From positions 496,001 to 560,000 of the forward strand of contig NZ_VSSO01000001.1 of the NCBI RefSeq assembly GCF_008312885.1: a DNA stretch of 64,000 nucleotides, written 5' to 3'. The DNA comes from Lolliginicoccus suaedae (GTDB lineage Bacteria; Actinomycetota; Actinomycetes; Mycobacteriales; Mycobacteriaceae). The notes beneath the pieces are model-generated. The model saw only the letters and a program-made list of their open reading frames with translations. It had not been told where the DNA came from and searched no databases. Below are positions 52,120 to 60,483 of this stretch, piece after piece. The translations under genes and the position numbers were made by a program. Each line of letters starts with the position of its first letter. Positions within the stretch are counted from its first letter, which is position 1.

Positions 52120-53358
52120 ATGGGCAGCAATCCAGTCACCAAGAAGTCCCCAGTTGTCGAGCCGCTCGCGGGGTGCTCGCCCCCTGGCTGGCTGTCGGAT
52201 CCGGATCGGTTGGCCACTGTCGCCGCCGCGGAACCGCCCGCGTTCCCGCCCGAGGAGTACGAGGACCGGTTGCGGCGCGTGCGCGAGGCCATGGCCGACA
52301 ACGGCCTCGATGCCCTCGTGGTGTCGCGCCCGTCCGCGGTGGAGTACCTGTGCGGCTACTTCTCCGCGGAGACGCTTGCGCAGCCGATGTTCGTCACCGC
52401 GCACGAGCTGGTGCTGTTCGTGCCGGACTTCGAGGTGGGACGGGCGGTGGCGAGCTCGATGGCACCCATCGTGCGGTACTTCCGGTACGCCACCGCGCAC
52501 ACCGCGTACGCGGCGGTGGCGGAGTTCATCGCGCACGGGGTCGGCAACGGTCGTGTCGGGGCTGATTCGCGCACACCGATCAGTGTCATCGATGTGCTGC
52601 GCGATGCCGACTGCGATGTCGAGCCCGGCTCCGATGTCGTCGACGCGGTGCGGATCGTGATGTCCCCTGCCGAGATCGAGTGCGTGCGCATCGCCGGTGA
52701 ATCCACGGAGCGGGGCGTGCAGGCGGCCTATGCAGCGGCCGCGAGGCCGGGCGCGACGGATGCTTCGGTGGCGGCGGCGATCAGTGCCGCGCTGGTGGAG
52801 CAGGCTAACTCGCGATCGGCGTGGCAGATCGTCGTCGCGACGGGCAACCGGGCATCGATCCCGCACTCGACGTGGCGCGGGATGCCACTGGTCGAGGGAT
52901 CGACCTTCCTGGAGTTCGCCGGCACCCATCACCGCTATCACGCGCCGATCATGCGGACTGTCTGCCTGGGCGCTCCGTCTCCGCTGGTGACAAGGCTGGC
53001 GGGACTGGCCCAGGAGTATGTCGCCGGGGTCCTCGAGACGGCGCGCGCGGGAGCACCGTGCGACGAGGTGGCGCGCACGGTCGGTGGCCAGCTCGGGGCG
53101 CTGCCCGAGGGCGTGGTGTTCCATGACTTGTTCGGCTACCCGGTGGGCCTCGCGCATCCACCGCACTGGATGGACAGCGTGCCGTTCAACATCACCGTCG
53201 ACAACCCGGAGCCACTGCGCGAGGGCATGGTCTTCCATATGCCTGGTTCGTTCCGGTCGATCGGTGAGGCGGGCGTGGGACTATCGCACACGTTCGCGAT
53301 CACCGCATCGGGCACGGATGTGCTCACCCAGGGCTCCGCGGAGATGATGCAGCTCTAG
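52120..53358 (+). CDS. M24 family protein lacking metal ligands (creatinase/ectoine-hydrolase-like)
   Basis: A 412-aa pita-bread-fold protein. A creatinase N-terminal domain (EEYEDRLRRVREAMADNGLDALVV, SAVEYLCGYFS) is followed by the catalytic domain. All five metal ligands of Xaa-Pro peptidases are replaced: the first two Asp positions read FLEFAGTHHRYHAPIMRTV, the His position reads FGYPVGLAHPP, and both Glu positions are lost. This pattern matches creatinase and ectoine hydrolase (DoeA), which hydrolyse C-N bonds without metal. An ectoine-type or other amidine substrate is more likely than a peptide. It is convergent with the ABC operon, sharing a CTAG stop overlap. Confidence 0.85.
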   Translation: MGSNPVTKKSPVVEPLAGCSPPGWLSDPDRLATVAAAEPPAFPPEEYEDRLRRVREAMADNGLDALVVSRPSAVEYLCGYFSAETLAQPMFVTAHELVLFVPDFEVGRAVASSMAPIVRYFRYATAHTAYAAVAEFIAHGVGNGRVGADSRTPISVIDVLRDADCDVEPGSDVVDAVRIVMSPAEIECVRIAGESTERGVQAAYAAAARPGATDASVAAAISAALVEQANSRSAWQIVVATGNRASIPHSTWRGMPLVEGSTFLEFAGTHHRYHAPIMRTVCLGAPSPLVTRLAGLAQEYVAGVLETARAGAPCDEVARTVGGQLGALPEGVVFHDLFGYPVGLAHPPHWMDSVPFNITVDNPEPLREGMVFHMPGSFRSIGEAGVGLSHTFAITASGTDVLTQGSAEMMQL

Positions 53359-53996
53359 GTCGCTGGCCCCGGTGCCGGTAGCGATATCGCGCGGTCCGCG
53401 ATAGCGGCGAGCAGCGCGCTGTCATGGCTGATCAGCAGGACGCCCATGCCGTGGCCGCGCGCGCGGTCGACCAGTGTCCGGGCGAGGGTGGCGGCGGTGG
53501 CGGGGTCGAGCATCGCGGTGGCCTCGTCGCACACCAGGTAGCGGGGCTGCTGGACCAGGGCGCGGGCGAGGCATGCGCGCTGCAGCTGCCCGTCGCTTAC
53601 TTCGCGGGGGTACCGATCAAGCAGATCGATGGTCAGGCCTGCTGCCTCGGCGATCTCCTCGATCATTCCCGGTTTCCGGGGCCCGCGCGGGGCCCGGATG
53701 CGTTGTGGCTCGCCGATGATGCGGCGCAGGGTGTGCCGGGGGTTGGTGGCGCTTCGCGGTGCTTGGAAGAGCATCGCTAGCGAGCCCCTCGGCGCTGATC
53801 GCACGTCGCGCCCGTCGAGGCTGACGCTTCCGCGGCGCGGGGCGTGCAGGCCGACCATGGCGCGGGCGAGGGTGGTCTTTCCGCTGCCCGAGGGGCCGCC
53901 GAGGCCCACGATCTCCCCGGGCGCGATGTCGATGCTGATGTCGTCGAGCACGGGGGTGCCGGGATAGTCGACAGCGAGGTGCCGCGCGGACCACAT
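53355..53996 (-). CDS. ABC transporter ATP-binding protein (Dpp/Nik F-type)
   Basis: A 213-aa ABC ATPase. It has Walker A GPSGSGKTT, a Q-loop in LFQAPRSATNPRHT, a signature VSDGQLQRACLARAL (VSDGQ instead of LSGGQ), Walker B YLVCDEAT and a switch His in LLISHD. It is short and lacks the C-terminal oligopeptide extension. ATG 53996 overlaps the stop of the upstream ATPase by one base. It is the last gene of the five-gene importer operon. Confidence 0.93.
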   Translation of the reverse strand: MWSARHLAVDYPGTPVLDDISIDIAPGEIVGLGGPSGSGKTTLARAMVGLHAPRRGSVSLDGRDVRSAPRGSLAMLFQAPRSATNPRHTLRRIIGEPQRIRAPRGPRKPGMIEEIAEAAGLTIDLLDRYPREVSDGQLQRACLARALVQQPRYLVCDEATAMLDPATAATLARTLVDRARGHGMGVLLISHDSALLAAIADRAISLPAPGPAT

Positions 53997-54970
53997 CAGG
54001 AGGTCCTTCGCCGCACGGAGCGGTCGCCGGTCGCGATCAGCGCCGTCGGGCCGCCAGATTGCCGTGTCCGAGGATCGCGGAGGTGGTAGACGCATTCCTC
54101 GGGCAGGTCGGTGAGGCTGACGGGCTTGCCCGGCAGCGGGCGCAGTCCTCGCTCGGGCAGCGCGGCGAGCAGGCCGCGTGTGTAGTCATGCCAGGGGTCG
54201 GCCAGCACGTCCGTGGCGGGGCCCTCTTCCATGATCCGGGAGGCATGCATCACGGCGATGCGGTCTGCCACTCCGTCGCGATGCAGGGCAGCGAGATCGT
54301 GGCTGATCAGCAGGATCGTTGTGCCGCTGTCCGCGAGCCCGCGCAGCAGCTGGTGGGTGTCGCGGGCGAGCGCGGGGTCGAGCTGGGAGGTGGGCTCGTC
54401 GGCGATCAGCACGGCGGGGCCCCCGGCAAGGGCGGCGGCGATCGCGGCGCGCTGGGCCTGCCCCCCGGAGAGCTCGTGCGGATACCGGTGCAGCAGTTCC
54501 GGGGGCAGGCCCGCGCGCTCGGCGAGATCCCGGGCGTCGTGGCTGCCGCCGAGCTCGGTGATGGTCTCGCGGATCTGGGAGCCGACGGTGCGGACGGGCG
54601 TGAAGCTCGTCGCCGGGGATTGCGGGACGAGACCGATATCGATGCCCCGCCGGCACCGTGGCGAGAGCACGTCGGTCACCCCGCTGGGGGTGGCTAGCCG
54701 CGCGGTGCCGGTGGTGCGGGCGGACGGTGGCAGCAGTCGCATCAATGCCGCGGCGAGCATGGACTTTCCGCAGCCAGACTCGCCGATCAGCGCTGTCACG
54801 GTGCCCGGGCGCAGATCCAGGGTGATCCCGGAGAGGGCGTGGACGGTGCGGCCATCGCGCATCGGGATGCGGACGGTGAGATCGTCGACGGCGAGCACGG
54901 GGCGCGCGAGAGGTGCCGTCGCCGCGGGCCGGTGCGTGGCAGGCCCGGCCACTCGGGTCGCTGGGCTCAT
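53996..54970 (-). CDS. ABC transporter ATP-binding protein (Dpp/Nik D-type)
   Basis: A 324-aa ABC ATPase. It has Walker A GESGCGKSM, a Q-loop region VPQSPATSF, signature LSGGQAQRAAIAAAL, Walker B VLIADEPTS and LLISHDLAALHRDG. A C-terminal oligopeptide-type extension includes HDYTRGLLAALPE and ECVYHLRDPR. This fits the DppD/NikD subunit that pairs with the shorter ATPase downstream. The ATG overlaps the permease stop (ATGA). Confidence 0.94.
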   Translation of the reverse strand: MSPATRVAGPATHRPAATAPLARPVLAVDDLTVRIPMRDGRTVHALSGITLDLRPGTVTALIGESGCGKSMLAAALMRLLPPSARTTGTARLATPSGVTDVLSPRCRRGIDIGLVPQSPATSFTPVRTVGSQIRETITELGGSHDARDLAERAGLPPELLHRYPHELSGGQAQRAAIAAALAGGPAVLIADEPTSQLDPALARDTHQLLRGLADSGTTILLISHDLAALHRDGVADRIAVMHASRIMEEGPATDVLADPWHDYTRGLLAALPERGLRPLPGKPVSLTDLPEECVYHLRDPRTRQSGGPTALIATGDRSVRRRTS

Positions 54971-55800
54971 CGCAGGACCTCCTCGCGGTGATGGAGATGG
55001 TGCGCCCGGCCCAGGCGGGAACTGGCGAGGGCAAGGGCGATGGTGGTGAGCACGAGCATCCCGGCGGGAAAGGCGAGGGTCCACCAGGAACCGAGAAGGA
55101 TCGCATCGCGCGAGGCAGCCAGCAGGGTGCCGAGGCTGGGCTGGTGCGGGGGCAGCCCGAGGCCGAGGAACGACAAGGTGGATTCGTGCCATACGGCGTG
55201 CGGCAGCAGCAGGGTGGTGGCGACGAGCGCCTGGCCGAGCACGCCGGGAACGATGTGCTGGACGAGGATGTGCCGGTGCCCGGCTCCGGCGAGGCGAGCG
55301 GCGGTGATGTAGTCGTGCTCGCGCAGCACCAGCGCCTCGGATCGGGTGATGCGGGCGACGAGCACCCAGTGCGTGAGGCCGATCGACAAGATGATCGCGG
55401 CGATGTTGCCGCGGAACATCGCGACGATGACGATGCCGAGGATCAGGTGCGGCAGAGCATTGGTGGCGTCAGCGAGGCGCATCACGATGCGATCGGTGAC
55501 GCCCCCGGCGAGCGCAGAGGCGGTCCCGATGAGCAGGCCGATGCCAGTGGCGAGCAGCGCTGCCGCGGCCGCGATGACCAGCGACACGCGCAATGCGGCG
55601 GCTACCTGGGCGAAGAGGTCGCGGCCGAGGCTGTCGGTGCCGAACGGATGCGATGGCGATGGAGCCTGCCCGGCGCGGGCGAGGTCGACGGCCAGCGCCT
55701 CGGGACCAGCGATCCACGGCACGAGGACGGCGTAGGCGATGATCATGGCCAGGATGCCCGTGCCGAGAACGGGCGCGGAAGGCATCGCGGGCCTAGCCAT
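54967..55800 (-). CDS. ABC transporter permease (DppC/NikC type)
   Basis: A 277-aa inner-membrane permease. TSHPFGTDSLGRDLFAQ-like sequence (HPFGTDSLGRDLFAQVAAALRVSL) opens the BPD transport domain, followed by several helices. The EAA loop is EHDYITAARLAGAGHRHILVQHIVPG. ATG 55800 overlaps the end of the upstream permease gene by 8 nt. It forms the channel with the B-type permease. Confidence 0.93.
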   Translation of the reverse strand: MARPAMPSAPVLGTGILAMIIAYAVLVPWIAGPEALAVDLARAGQAPSPSHPFGTDSLGRDLFAQVAAALRVSLVIAAAAALLATGIGLLIGTASALAGGVTDRIVMRLADATNALPHLILGIVIVAMFRGNIAAIILSIGLTHWVLVARITRSEALVLREHDYITAARLAGAGHRHILVQHIVPGVLGQALVATTLLLPHAVWHESTLSFLGLGLPPHQPSLGTLLAASRDAILLGSWWTLAFPAGMLVLTTIALALASSRLGRAHHLHHREEVLR

Positions 55801-56821
55801 CGGCGCGCACCCTGGGATCGGCGACGAGGTAGGCGATGTCGGCGAGCAGGGAGCCGAGCAGCACCGCGAGCGTCGTGGCAATGGTCAGCAGCGCGAGCAA
55901 CGGCAGGTCGAGGTGCTGGGCGGAGGTGACGAGCGCGGCGGCGATGCCCGGCCAGGAGAACACTTCCTCCACCAGGACCGCGCCGACGATCAGCTCGGGC
56001 AGGCGTGCGCCGAGGATGGTCAGGACCGGGGCGAGGGACGCGGGCAGCACATGCCCGGTGATGATGCGACGCTCGCTGATGCCGCGTGCTCGTGCCCCGG
56101 CGACGAAGTCCGAGGACAGGCTCGCGCTGATGGATTCGCGGGCGGCGAGCAGCAGCCACGGCATCTGGCTGATCGCGAGCACGCTGGCGGGCAGCACGAG
56201 GTGGCGGACGACCTGGCCGAGCGACGGCTCGGCTCCGGCGTCAGTGAGCCCGGCCGGGGGCAGCCAGCCCAGCGCGAGGGCGAACACCGCGATGGCGGCG
56301 AGCGCCAGCACGAACGGTGGCATCGCCTGCACCGCAAGCGTGATCGTCGTAATGATGCGGTCGATGGTGCTGCCGGGACGGATCCCGGCCCAGGTGCCGA
56401 GCAGCAGCGCCACGGGGATCGCGACGAGCATCGAGGTGGTCACGAGCAGCACTGTCCAGGGCAGCCTCTCGGCCAGTACGTCGATCACCGGCTGGTGGAA
56501 GGCGCGGGAGTAGCCGAGGTCGCCCTGCGCGAGGTCGGACAGCCACCACCAGTAGGCGGTATGCCAGGGGGCGTCGAGGCCGAGCGTGGCGGTGATGGCA
56601 GCCTTTGCCTCCTCGCTGGCGGTCAGGTAGCGGTTGCCGAGGTACGCGGCGAGCGGATCGAACGGCGATGCGGCGGCCGCGGCGAACAGGGCTGCGGATA
56701 CGACGATGGTGACGACCGGGAACAGGGCGAGCCTGCGCGCGATCATGCGTCCGGCTCCGCGCTCCCGCAGGCGCCGACCGCGGGCCGGAAGCGGTTCGAT
56801 CATCCTCTCCCTGGTGGTCAT
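55793..56821 (-). CDS. ABC transporter permease (DppB/NikB type)
   Basis: A 342-aa inner-membrane permease. LALFPVVTIVVSAALFAAAAA is the first helix, LGLDAPWHTAYWWWLSDLAQGDLGYS is the usual outer loop, and the EAA motif lies in FVAGARARGISERRIITGHVLPA. It starts at ATG 56821, which overlaps the stop of the binding-protein gene (ATGA); a later in-frame ATG closer to the first helix is an alternative. It is the partner of the C-type permease. Confidence 0.93.
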   Translation of the reverse strand: MTTRERMIEPLPARGRRLRERGAGRMIARRLALFPVVTIVVSAALFAAAAASPFDPLAAYLGNRYLTASEEAKAAITATLGLDAPWHTAYWWWLSDLAQGDLGYSRAFHQPVIDVLAERLPWTVLLVTTSMLVAIPVALLLGTWAGIRPGSTIDRIITTITLAVQAMPPFVLALAAIAVFALALGWLPPAGLTDAGAEPSLGQVVRHLVLPASVLAISQMPWLLLAARESISASLSSDFVAGARARGISERRIITGHVLPASLAPVLTILGARLPELIVGAVLVEEVFSWPGIAAALVTSAQHLDLPLLALLTIATTLAVLLGSLLADIAYLVADPRVRADG

Positions 56822-58419
56822 CGTGGCGTCCAGGACTCGACCGACCACCAGGGGCCCCACAGAGCTCCGTGGGAGTGGGGCTCGAGAATCGGGTCGCTCG
56901 TGCTCCAGCCGTCGGTGCGGGCGAGGTAGGTGTGGTCGAGGAAGACGAGGAACACGTAGCCGGGGTCCTCGACGTAGTGCTGCTGGGCCGCGCGGTAGGC
57001 GGCATCCCGCTCGTCCGGGTCCGTCACGCGGCGGGCCTGGTCGAGCAAGGCGTCGATGCGCGGGTCGGCATGGCGGCTGGCGTTGTCGAACGCGCTGCCC
57101 ACACCTGGGTCGAGATAGCGCGAGTGCCAGGTGGCGTAGAGCTGGGTGTCGGGGTCGTAGGGCTCCTCGCCGCCTCCGAGCAGGATCGCGTCGTCCTCGA
57201 TGCGAGGGGTGATGCGGTCCCACGGCAGTGCCTCGAGCGGGACCTCGATGCCGATCCGGCGCGCATCGGCGGCAAACGCCTGGGCGAGGTCGCGCCGCAC
57301 GAGATCGGCGGGGTTGTACAGGACGGTGAAGGTGGCCCGCTGGCCGTCCTTCGCGCGGATGCCATCGCCGCCCGTGCGCCAACCGGCTTCGTCGAGCAGC
57401 GCTCGGGCCTGGTCGGGGGCGTGGTCGAACACGGCGTCTCGCGCGTGTGCCTCCCCCGCCTCGGGCGGCATCGGGGTGTGGGCGGGGCGGCCGTGGCCTC
57501 CGAGCAAGGTGGTGATCATGGCGTCGCGGTCCACGGCGAGGTTGAGGGCGCGGCGAATGGCGGTATCGCCGGTAACTGGGTCGCCCGAGGGCATGGAGAC
57601 CCCGCGCCAGTCCGCTGAGGGGGCGGCGACCAGCTCCATGCCGGTGCGCTCGGCATAGCGCTGCGCGAGCAGCGGCGGCAGTGGCGCGCCGTCGAGTTCG
57701 CCGGCGGCTAGGCGCAGGGCCCGGGCGTTGTCATCAGGGACCGAGAGCACGGTGATCTGCTCGACCGCCGGCGGGCCATCCCAGTAGCCGGGGTTCGCGC
57801 GCAGCACGGCTCGGTCGGGCCGCAGCGCGGCGAGCTCGTAGGGGCCGGTGCCCACGGGCTCGGTGTTGAGCGCGGACTCGGCGGCGGGCTGGCCGGGGAC
57901 GATGCGCTCGGAGGGAACGATGCCGAGCAGCAGCTTCACGGGGAACGCGGCGAAGGGATGGTCGAGGGTGAAGCGCACCTTCTGCTCGTCGAGTGCCTCG
58001 ATGCGGTTGATCATGCTGTAGGCGGAGGCGATCTCGGAGGCGCTCTCGGGGTCGAGGATCGCCTGGTAGGTCGCGACGACGTCGGTGGCGTCGAGTGCCG
58101 TGCCATCGGTAAAGGAGACGCCCTCGCGGAGGGTGATCGTCCACAGGGTGCCGGTGGCGTCGCTGGTGGGCATCGTTGCGGCCAAGGCGGGCTCGAGACC
58201 GTCGGTGGTGTGGCGGAGCAGTCCGTCATAGAGCTTCGAGGCCCCGACCGGGGCGTAGCCGGCGATGGGGTTGTAGCCGCCTGGAGCGCTGGAATCCGCG
58301 AGGATCAGCCCGTCTGGTTCCTCGCTGGTGGCCCCGGGGGTGGTGCAGGCGGCGAGGACTGGCGCGAGCGTGGTCGCCATCAGTACTGCGATGGCGTTGC
58401 GCGTGCTCGGCAGCCCCAC
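56818..58419 (-). CDS. ABC transporter substrate-binding lipoprotein (family 5, peptide/nickel type)
   Basis: A 533-aa lipoprotein. The signal has a lipobox VLAAC (Cys25). Landmarks of the SBP_bac_5 family are GLLRHTTDGLEPALAATMPTSD, LREGVSFTDGTALDATDV, NTEPVGTGPYELAAL and AIRRALNLAVDRDAMI. GTG 58419 is preferred since AGAGGA lies 7 nt upstream; ATG 58434 is an alternative. It is the first gene of a five-gene operon in nik/dpp order. The ligand may be a peptide, nickel or a metallophore complex; the sequence does not decide. Confidence 0.92.
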   Translation of the reverse strand: MGLPSTRNAIAVLMATTLAPVLAACTTPGATSEEPDGLILADSSAPGGYNPIAGYAPVGASKLYDGLLRHTTDGLEPALAATMPTSDATGTLWTITLREGVSFTDGTALDATDVVATYQAILDPESASEIASAYSMINRIEALDEQKVRFTLDHPFAAFPVKLLLGIVPSERIVPGQPAAESALNTEPVGTGPYELAALRPDRAVLRANPGYWDGPPAVEQITVLSVPDDNARALRLAAGELDGAPLPPLLAQRYAERTGMELVAAPSADWRGVSMPSGDPVTGDTAIRRALNLAVDRDAMITTLLGGHGRPAHTPMPPEAGEAHARDAVFDHAPDQARALLDEAGWRTGGDGIRAKDGQRATFTVLYNPADLVRRDLAQAFAADARRIGIEVPLEALPWDRITPRIEDDAILLGGGEEPYDPDTQLYATWHSRYLDPGVGSAFDNASRHADPRIDALLDQARRVTDPDERDAAYRAAQQHYVEDPGYVFLVFLDHTYLARTDGWSTSDPILEPHSHGALWGPWWSVESWTPR

Positions 58420-58431
58420 GATATATCCTCT

Positions 58432-58449
58432 CATCTGTTCAGATGTTCA
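58432..58449. promoter_or_regulatory. operator-like repeats at the importer operon start
   Basis: CATCTG-TT-CAGATG (58432-58445) is a 6-bp inverted repeat with a 2-nt centre. Two direct TGTTCA copies (58436-58441 and 58444-58449) overlap it at an 8-bp period, and CATATG follows. The block lies 13 nt upstream of the preferred GTG start, so a bound protein would block transcription or translation of the importer operon. TGAACA-type half-sites are seen in some ArsR/SmtB metal sensors, which is only suggestive. Confidence 0.45.
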
Positions 58450-58515
58450 TATGTCATGGTAGTGCTGGACAGTGCGGGAACGATAGGGCCAGCACGGAAA
58501 ACCATCTGGACATGC

Positions 58516-58549
58516 ATCGAGCCCCCCGCATGAATGCGGGGGGCTCGAT
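58516..58549 (-). terminator. terminator of the cold-shock gene
   Basis: A perfect 16-bp stem (58516-58531 with 58534-58549) with a 2-nt loop lies 35 nt after the cold-shock gene stop on its strand. On the other side it also precedes the importer operon, so it separates the two transcription units. No T-run follows. Confidence 0.85.
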
Positions 58550-58583
58550 TTCTAACGAACTACCTCAAAGTTTGGGGTGTTCC

Positions 58584-58787
58584 TCAGAGGGGGCGAACCG
58601 CGATGGCCTGCTGGCCCTTGGGGCTCTGGCCGATCTCGAACTCGACTCGCTGGTTCTCCTCGAGCGAACGGAAACCGTTCGACTGGATCTCCGAGTAGTG
58701 GACGAATACGTCAGCGGAACCATCCTCGGGAGCGATGAAGCCGAAGCCCTTCTCCGAGTTGAACCACTTGACTGTGCCCTGCGCCAT
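58584..58787 (-). CDS. cold-shock protein
   Basis: A 67-aa single-strand nucleic acid-binding protein of the CspA family. RNP1 is KGFGFI and RNP2 is VFVHYS; the sequence starts [15 protein letters not shown] and ends [13 protein letters not shown] 58787 has GAGAGAAG upstream. The divergent neighbour is nearly 290 nt away, so the transcript may have a long untranslated leader, as is common for cold-shock genes. It acts as an RNA chaperone. Confidence 0.97.
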   Translation of the reverse strand: MAQGTVKWFNSEKGFGFIAPEDGSADVFVHYSEIQSNGFRSLEENQRVEFEIGQSPKGQQAIAVRPL

Positions 58788-59076
58788 GATACTTCTCTCT
58801 CTTACCGGAAATGATGGGTAGACGTTCCAGCCCATCAGGCCGGTTGAGATCACAAGAGCTTGCGAGTCTTACTGGTGAAGAACGCTTGGTACATACTCTG
58901 TGACCGCAACATTGATCTCGAGCACGCACGAAACGAACACCGAAAACTACGACCGGGATTAAGTAGAGCACATCGTGGGCCGAAGCGCCAGTGCTTGGCC
59001 CACATTGCTTCTCGCGGGCGCGCCCAGCACGGACCCATCGGTCCCTCCGTCGGCCATGCAGGGTAGTAATGGATGG

Positions 59077-60471
59077 ATGCGCCCCTCCGTCTCCCCCGTG
59101 CGACGCGCCACCGCCGTGCTCACGATCATCGCCTCCGCGGCCACTCTCGCCTCGTGCTCCACCAGCGACGATCCAGCCCCGGGCAGCGATGCCAGCAGCG
59201 AGCAGCCAGCGGTCACGCTTCCCGACACCGCCGCCGGGCAGCAGATGGCCTGGTTCCTCTCGGTCGCGGCCAGCCCACCGATCAGCGAGACCGATCTCCG
59301 CGAGCGCTTCACCGAGGACTTCCTCGCCAACGTCTCCGCCGACGAGCTCAACTCCACCCTCGAGCAGTTCGGTGGGTTCACCCCCGAATCGATCGCCTCG
59401 GACGAGCCCGACGAGCTCGTCATCGTCGCGCGGGCCAACGGCGAGCGCCTCAACCTCGCGGTGGCGGTCAACGACGCCGGGAAGATCGCGGGGCTCACCA
59501 TCTCCCCTGCCGACCCCGAGATGCCCGCGCCTCCCACGAGCTGGGACGACCTCGACGACCGCCTCGATGGGATCGCCCCGGAATCCGCGTTCCTCGCCGC
59601 GCGCATGGACGACGATGGATCCTGCACCACAGTCCATGAGCGCGCCGCGAGCGAGGTGGTGCCGATCGCCTCGGTGTTCAAGATCTTCGTCCTTGATGCC
59701 GTCGCCCAGGCCCTCGGCGAGGGGACCATCTCCCCCGATACCACCATGACCGTGCGGGACGCGACCAAGAGCTGGCCAACGGGCGTCCTGCAGGACGAGG
59801 CCGACGGCACCGCGGTCACTGTCACCGAGGCGACGGAACTGATGATGGCGCTCAGTGACAACACCGCGACCGACCTGCTCATCGAGCTCGTTGGCCGCGA
59901 GGCCGTGGAGGAATCGTTCGCCCGCATCACTGGCGATCCGGGTAGCAATGCGCCGCTGCTGAACACGCGGGAGATGTTCATCCTCAAGGCCGTTGACTAT
60001 CCCGCGCTCGCCGACGAGTACTCCGCGCTCGACAGCGAGGCCGCCAAGCGGGACTTCATCGAGAACACGGTCGCGAGCACTGACCTGCCGCCCGTCAGCG
60101 CCGTATCCGACTGGACGACCCCGCGCCACGTCGACGAGATCGAATGGTCCGTGGCGCTCGATGATCTGTGCAACGCCTACGCCGCGCTCGCCGAGCACGA
60201 GGAGCCGCTCGTCGAGGGCGCGCTCTCGCGCAATGATGGCGGGATCGGCCTCGACCTGCAGCAATGGCCCACCGTTTGGTTCAAGGGTGGTTCGGAGCCG
60301 GGCGTGCTCGCGCTGTCCTACCGGGCGGTCGATAGCGACGGGCAAGCGGTGTTCGTGGCGCTCGTCAGCGAGGATCCCGGCCTCGACATCAGCGATCCCG
60401 AGGCGACGGGCGGCCAGATCCAGGACGCGCTGTCGATCACCAAGGGCGGGCTCGGCCTGCTGCGGGACTAG
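59077..60471 (+). CDS. beta-lactamase-fold serine hydrolase lipoprotein
   Basis: A 464-aa exported lipoprotein. The lipobox is LASC (Cys27). A poorly conserved N-terminal domain (about 45-175), which may be NTF2-like, precedes a class A beta-lactamase/penicillin-binding fold. The active-site Ser-x-x-Lys is SVFK in VVPIASVFKIFVL, the SDN motif is in MALSDNTATD, and KGG in VWFKGGSEPG stands for the usual KTG. The Glu of the omega loop that activates water in true beta-lactamases was not located, so esterase, peptidase or penicillin-binding roles are equally possible. ATG 59077 is chosen; ATG 59056 is an alternative. Confidence 0.87.
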   Translation: MRPSVSPVRRATAVLTIIASAATLASCSTSDDPAPGSDASSEQPAVTLPDTAAGQQMAWFLSVAASPPISETDLRERFTEDFLANVSADELNSTLEQFGGFTPESIASDEPDELVIVARANGERLNLAVAVNDAGKIAGLTISPADPEMPAPPTSWDDLDDRLDGIAPESAFLAARMDDDGSCTTVHERAASEVVPIASVFKIFVLDAVAQALGEGTISPDTTMTVRDATKSWPTGVLQDEADGTAVTVTEATELMMALSDNTATDLLIELVGREAVEESFARITGDPGSNAPLLNTREMFILKAVDYPALADEYSALDSEAAKRDFIENTVASTDLPPVSAVSDWTTPRHVDEIEWSVALDDLCNAYAALAEHEEPLVEGALSRNDGGIGLDLQQWPTVWFKGGSEPGVLALSYRAVDSDGQAVFVALVSEDPGLDISDPEATGGQIQDALSITKGGLGLLRD

Positions 60472-60483
60472 CCAGGTGCGCGA

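Noticed and set aside
58788-59076. Cold-shock thermosensor or riboswitch in the long leader
   Set aside because: The gap is long and fits an untranslated leader, but no specific conserved element could be recognised.
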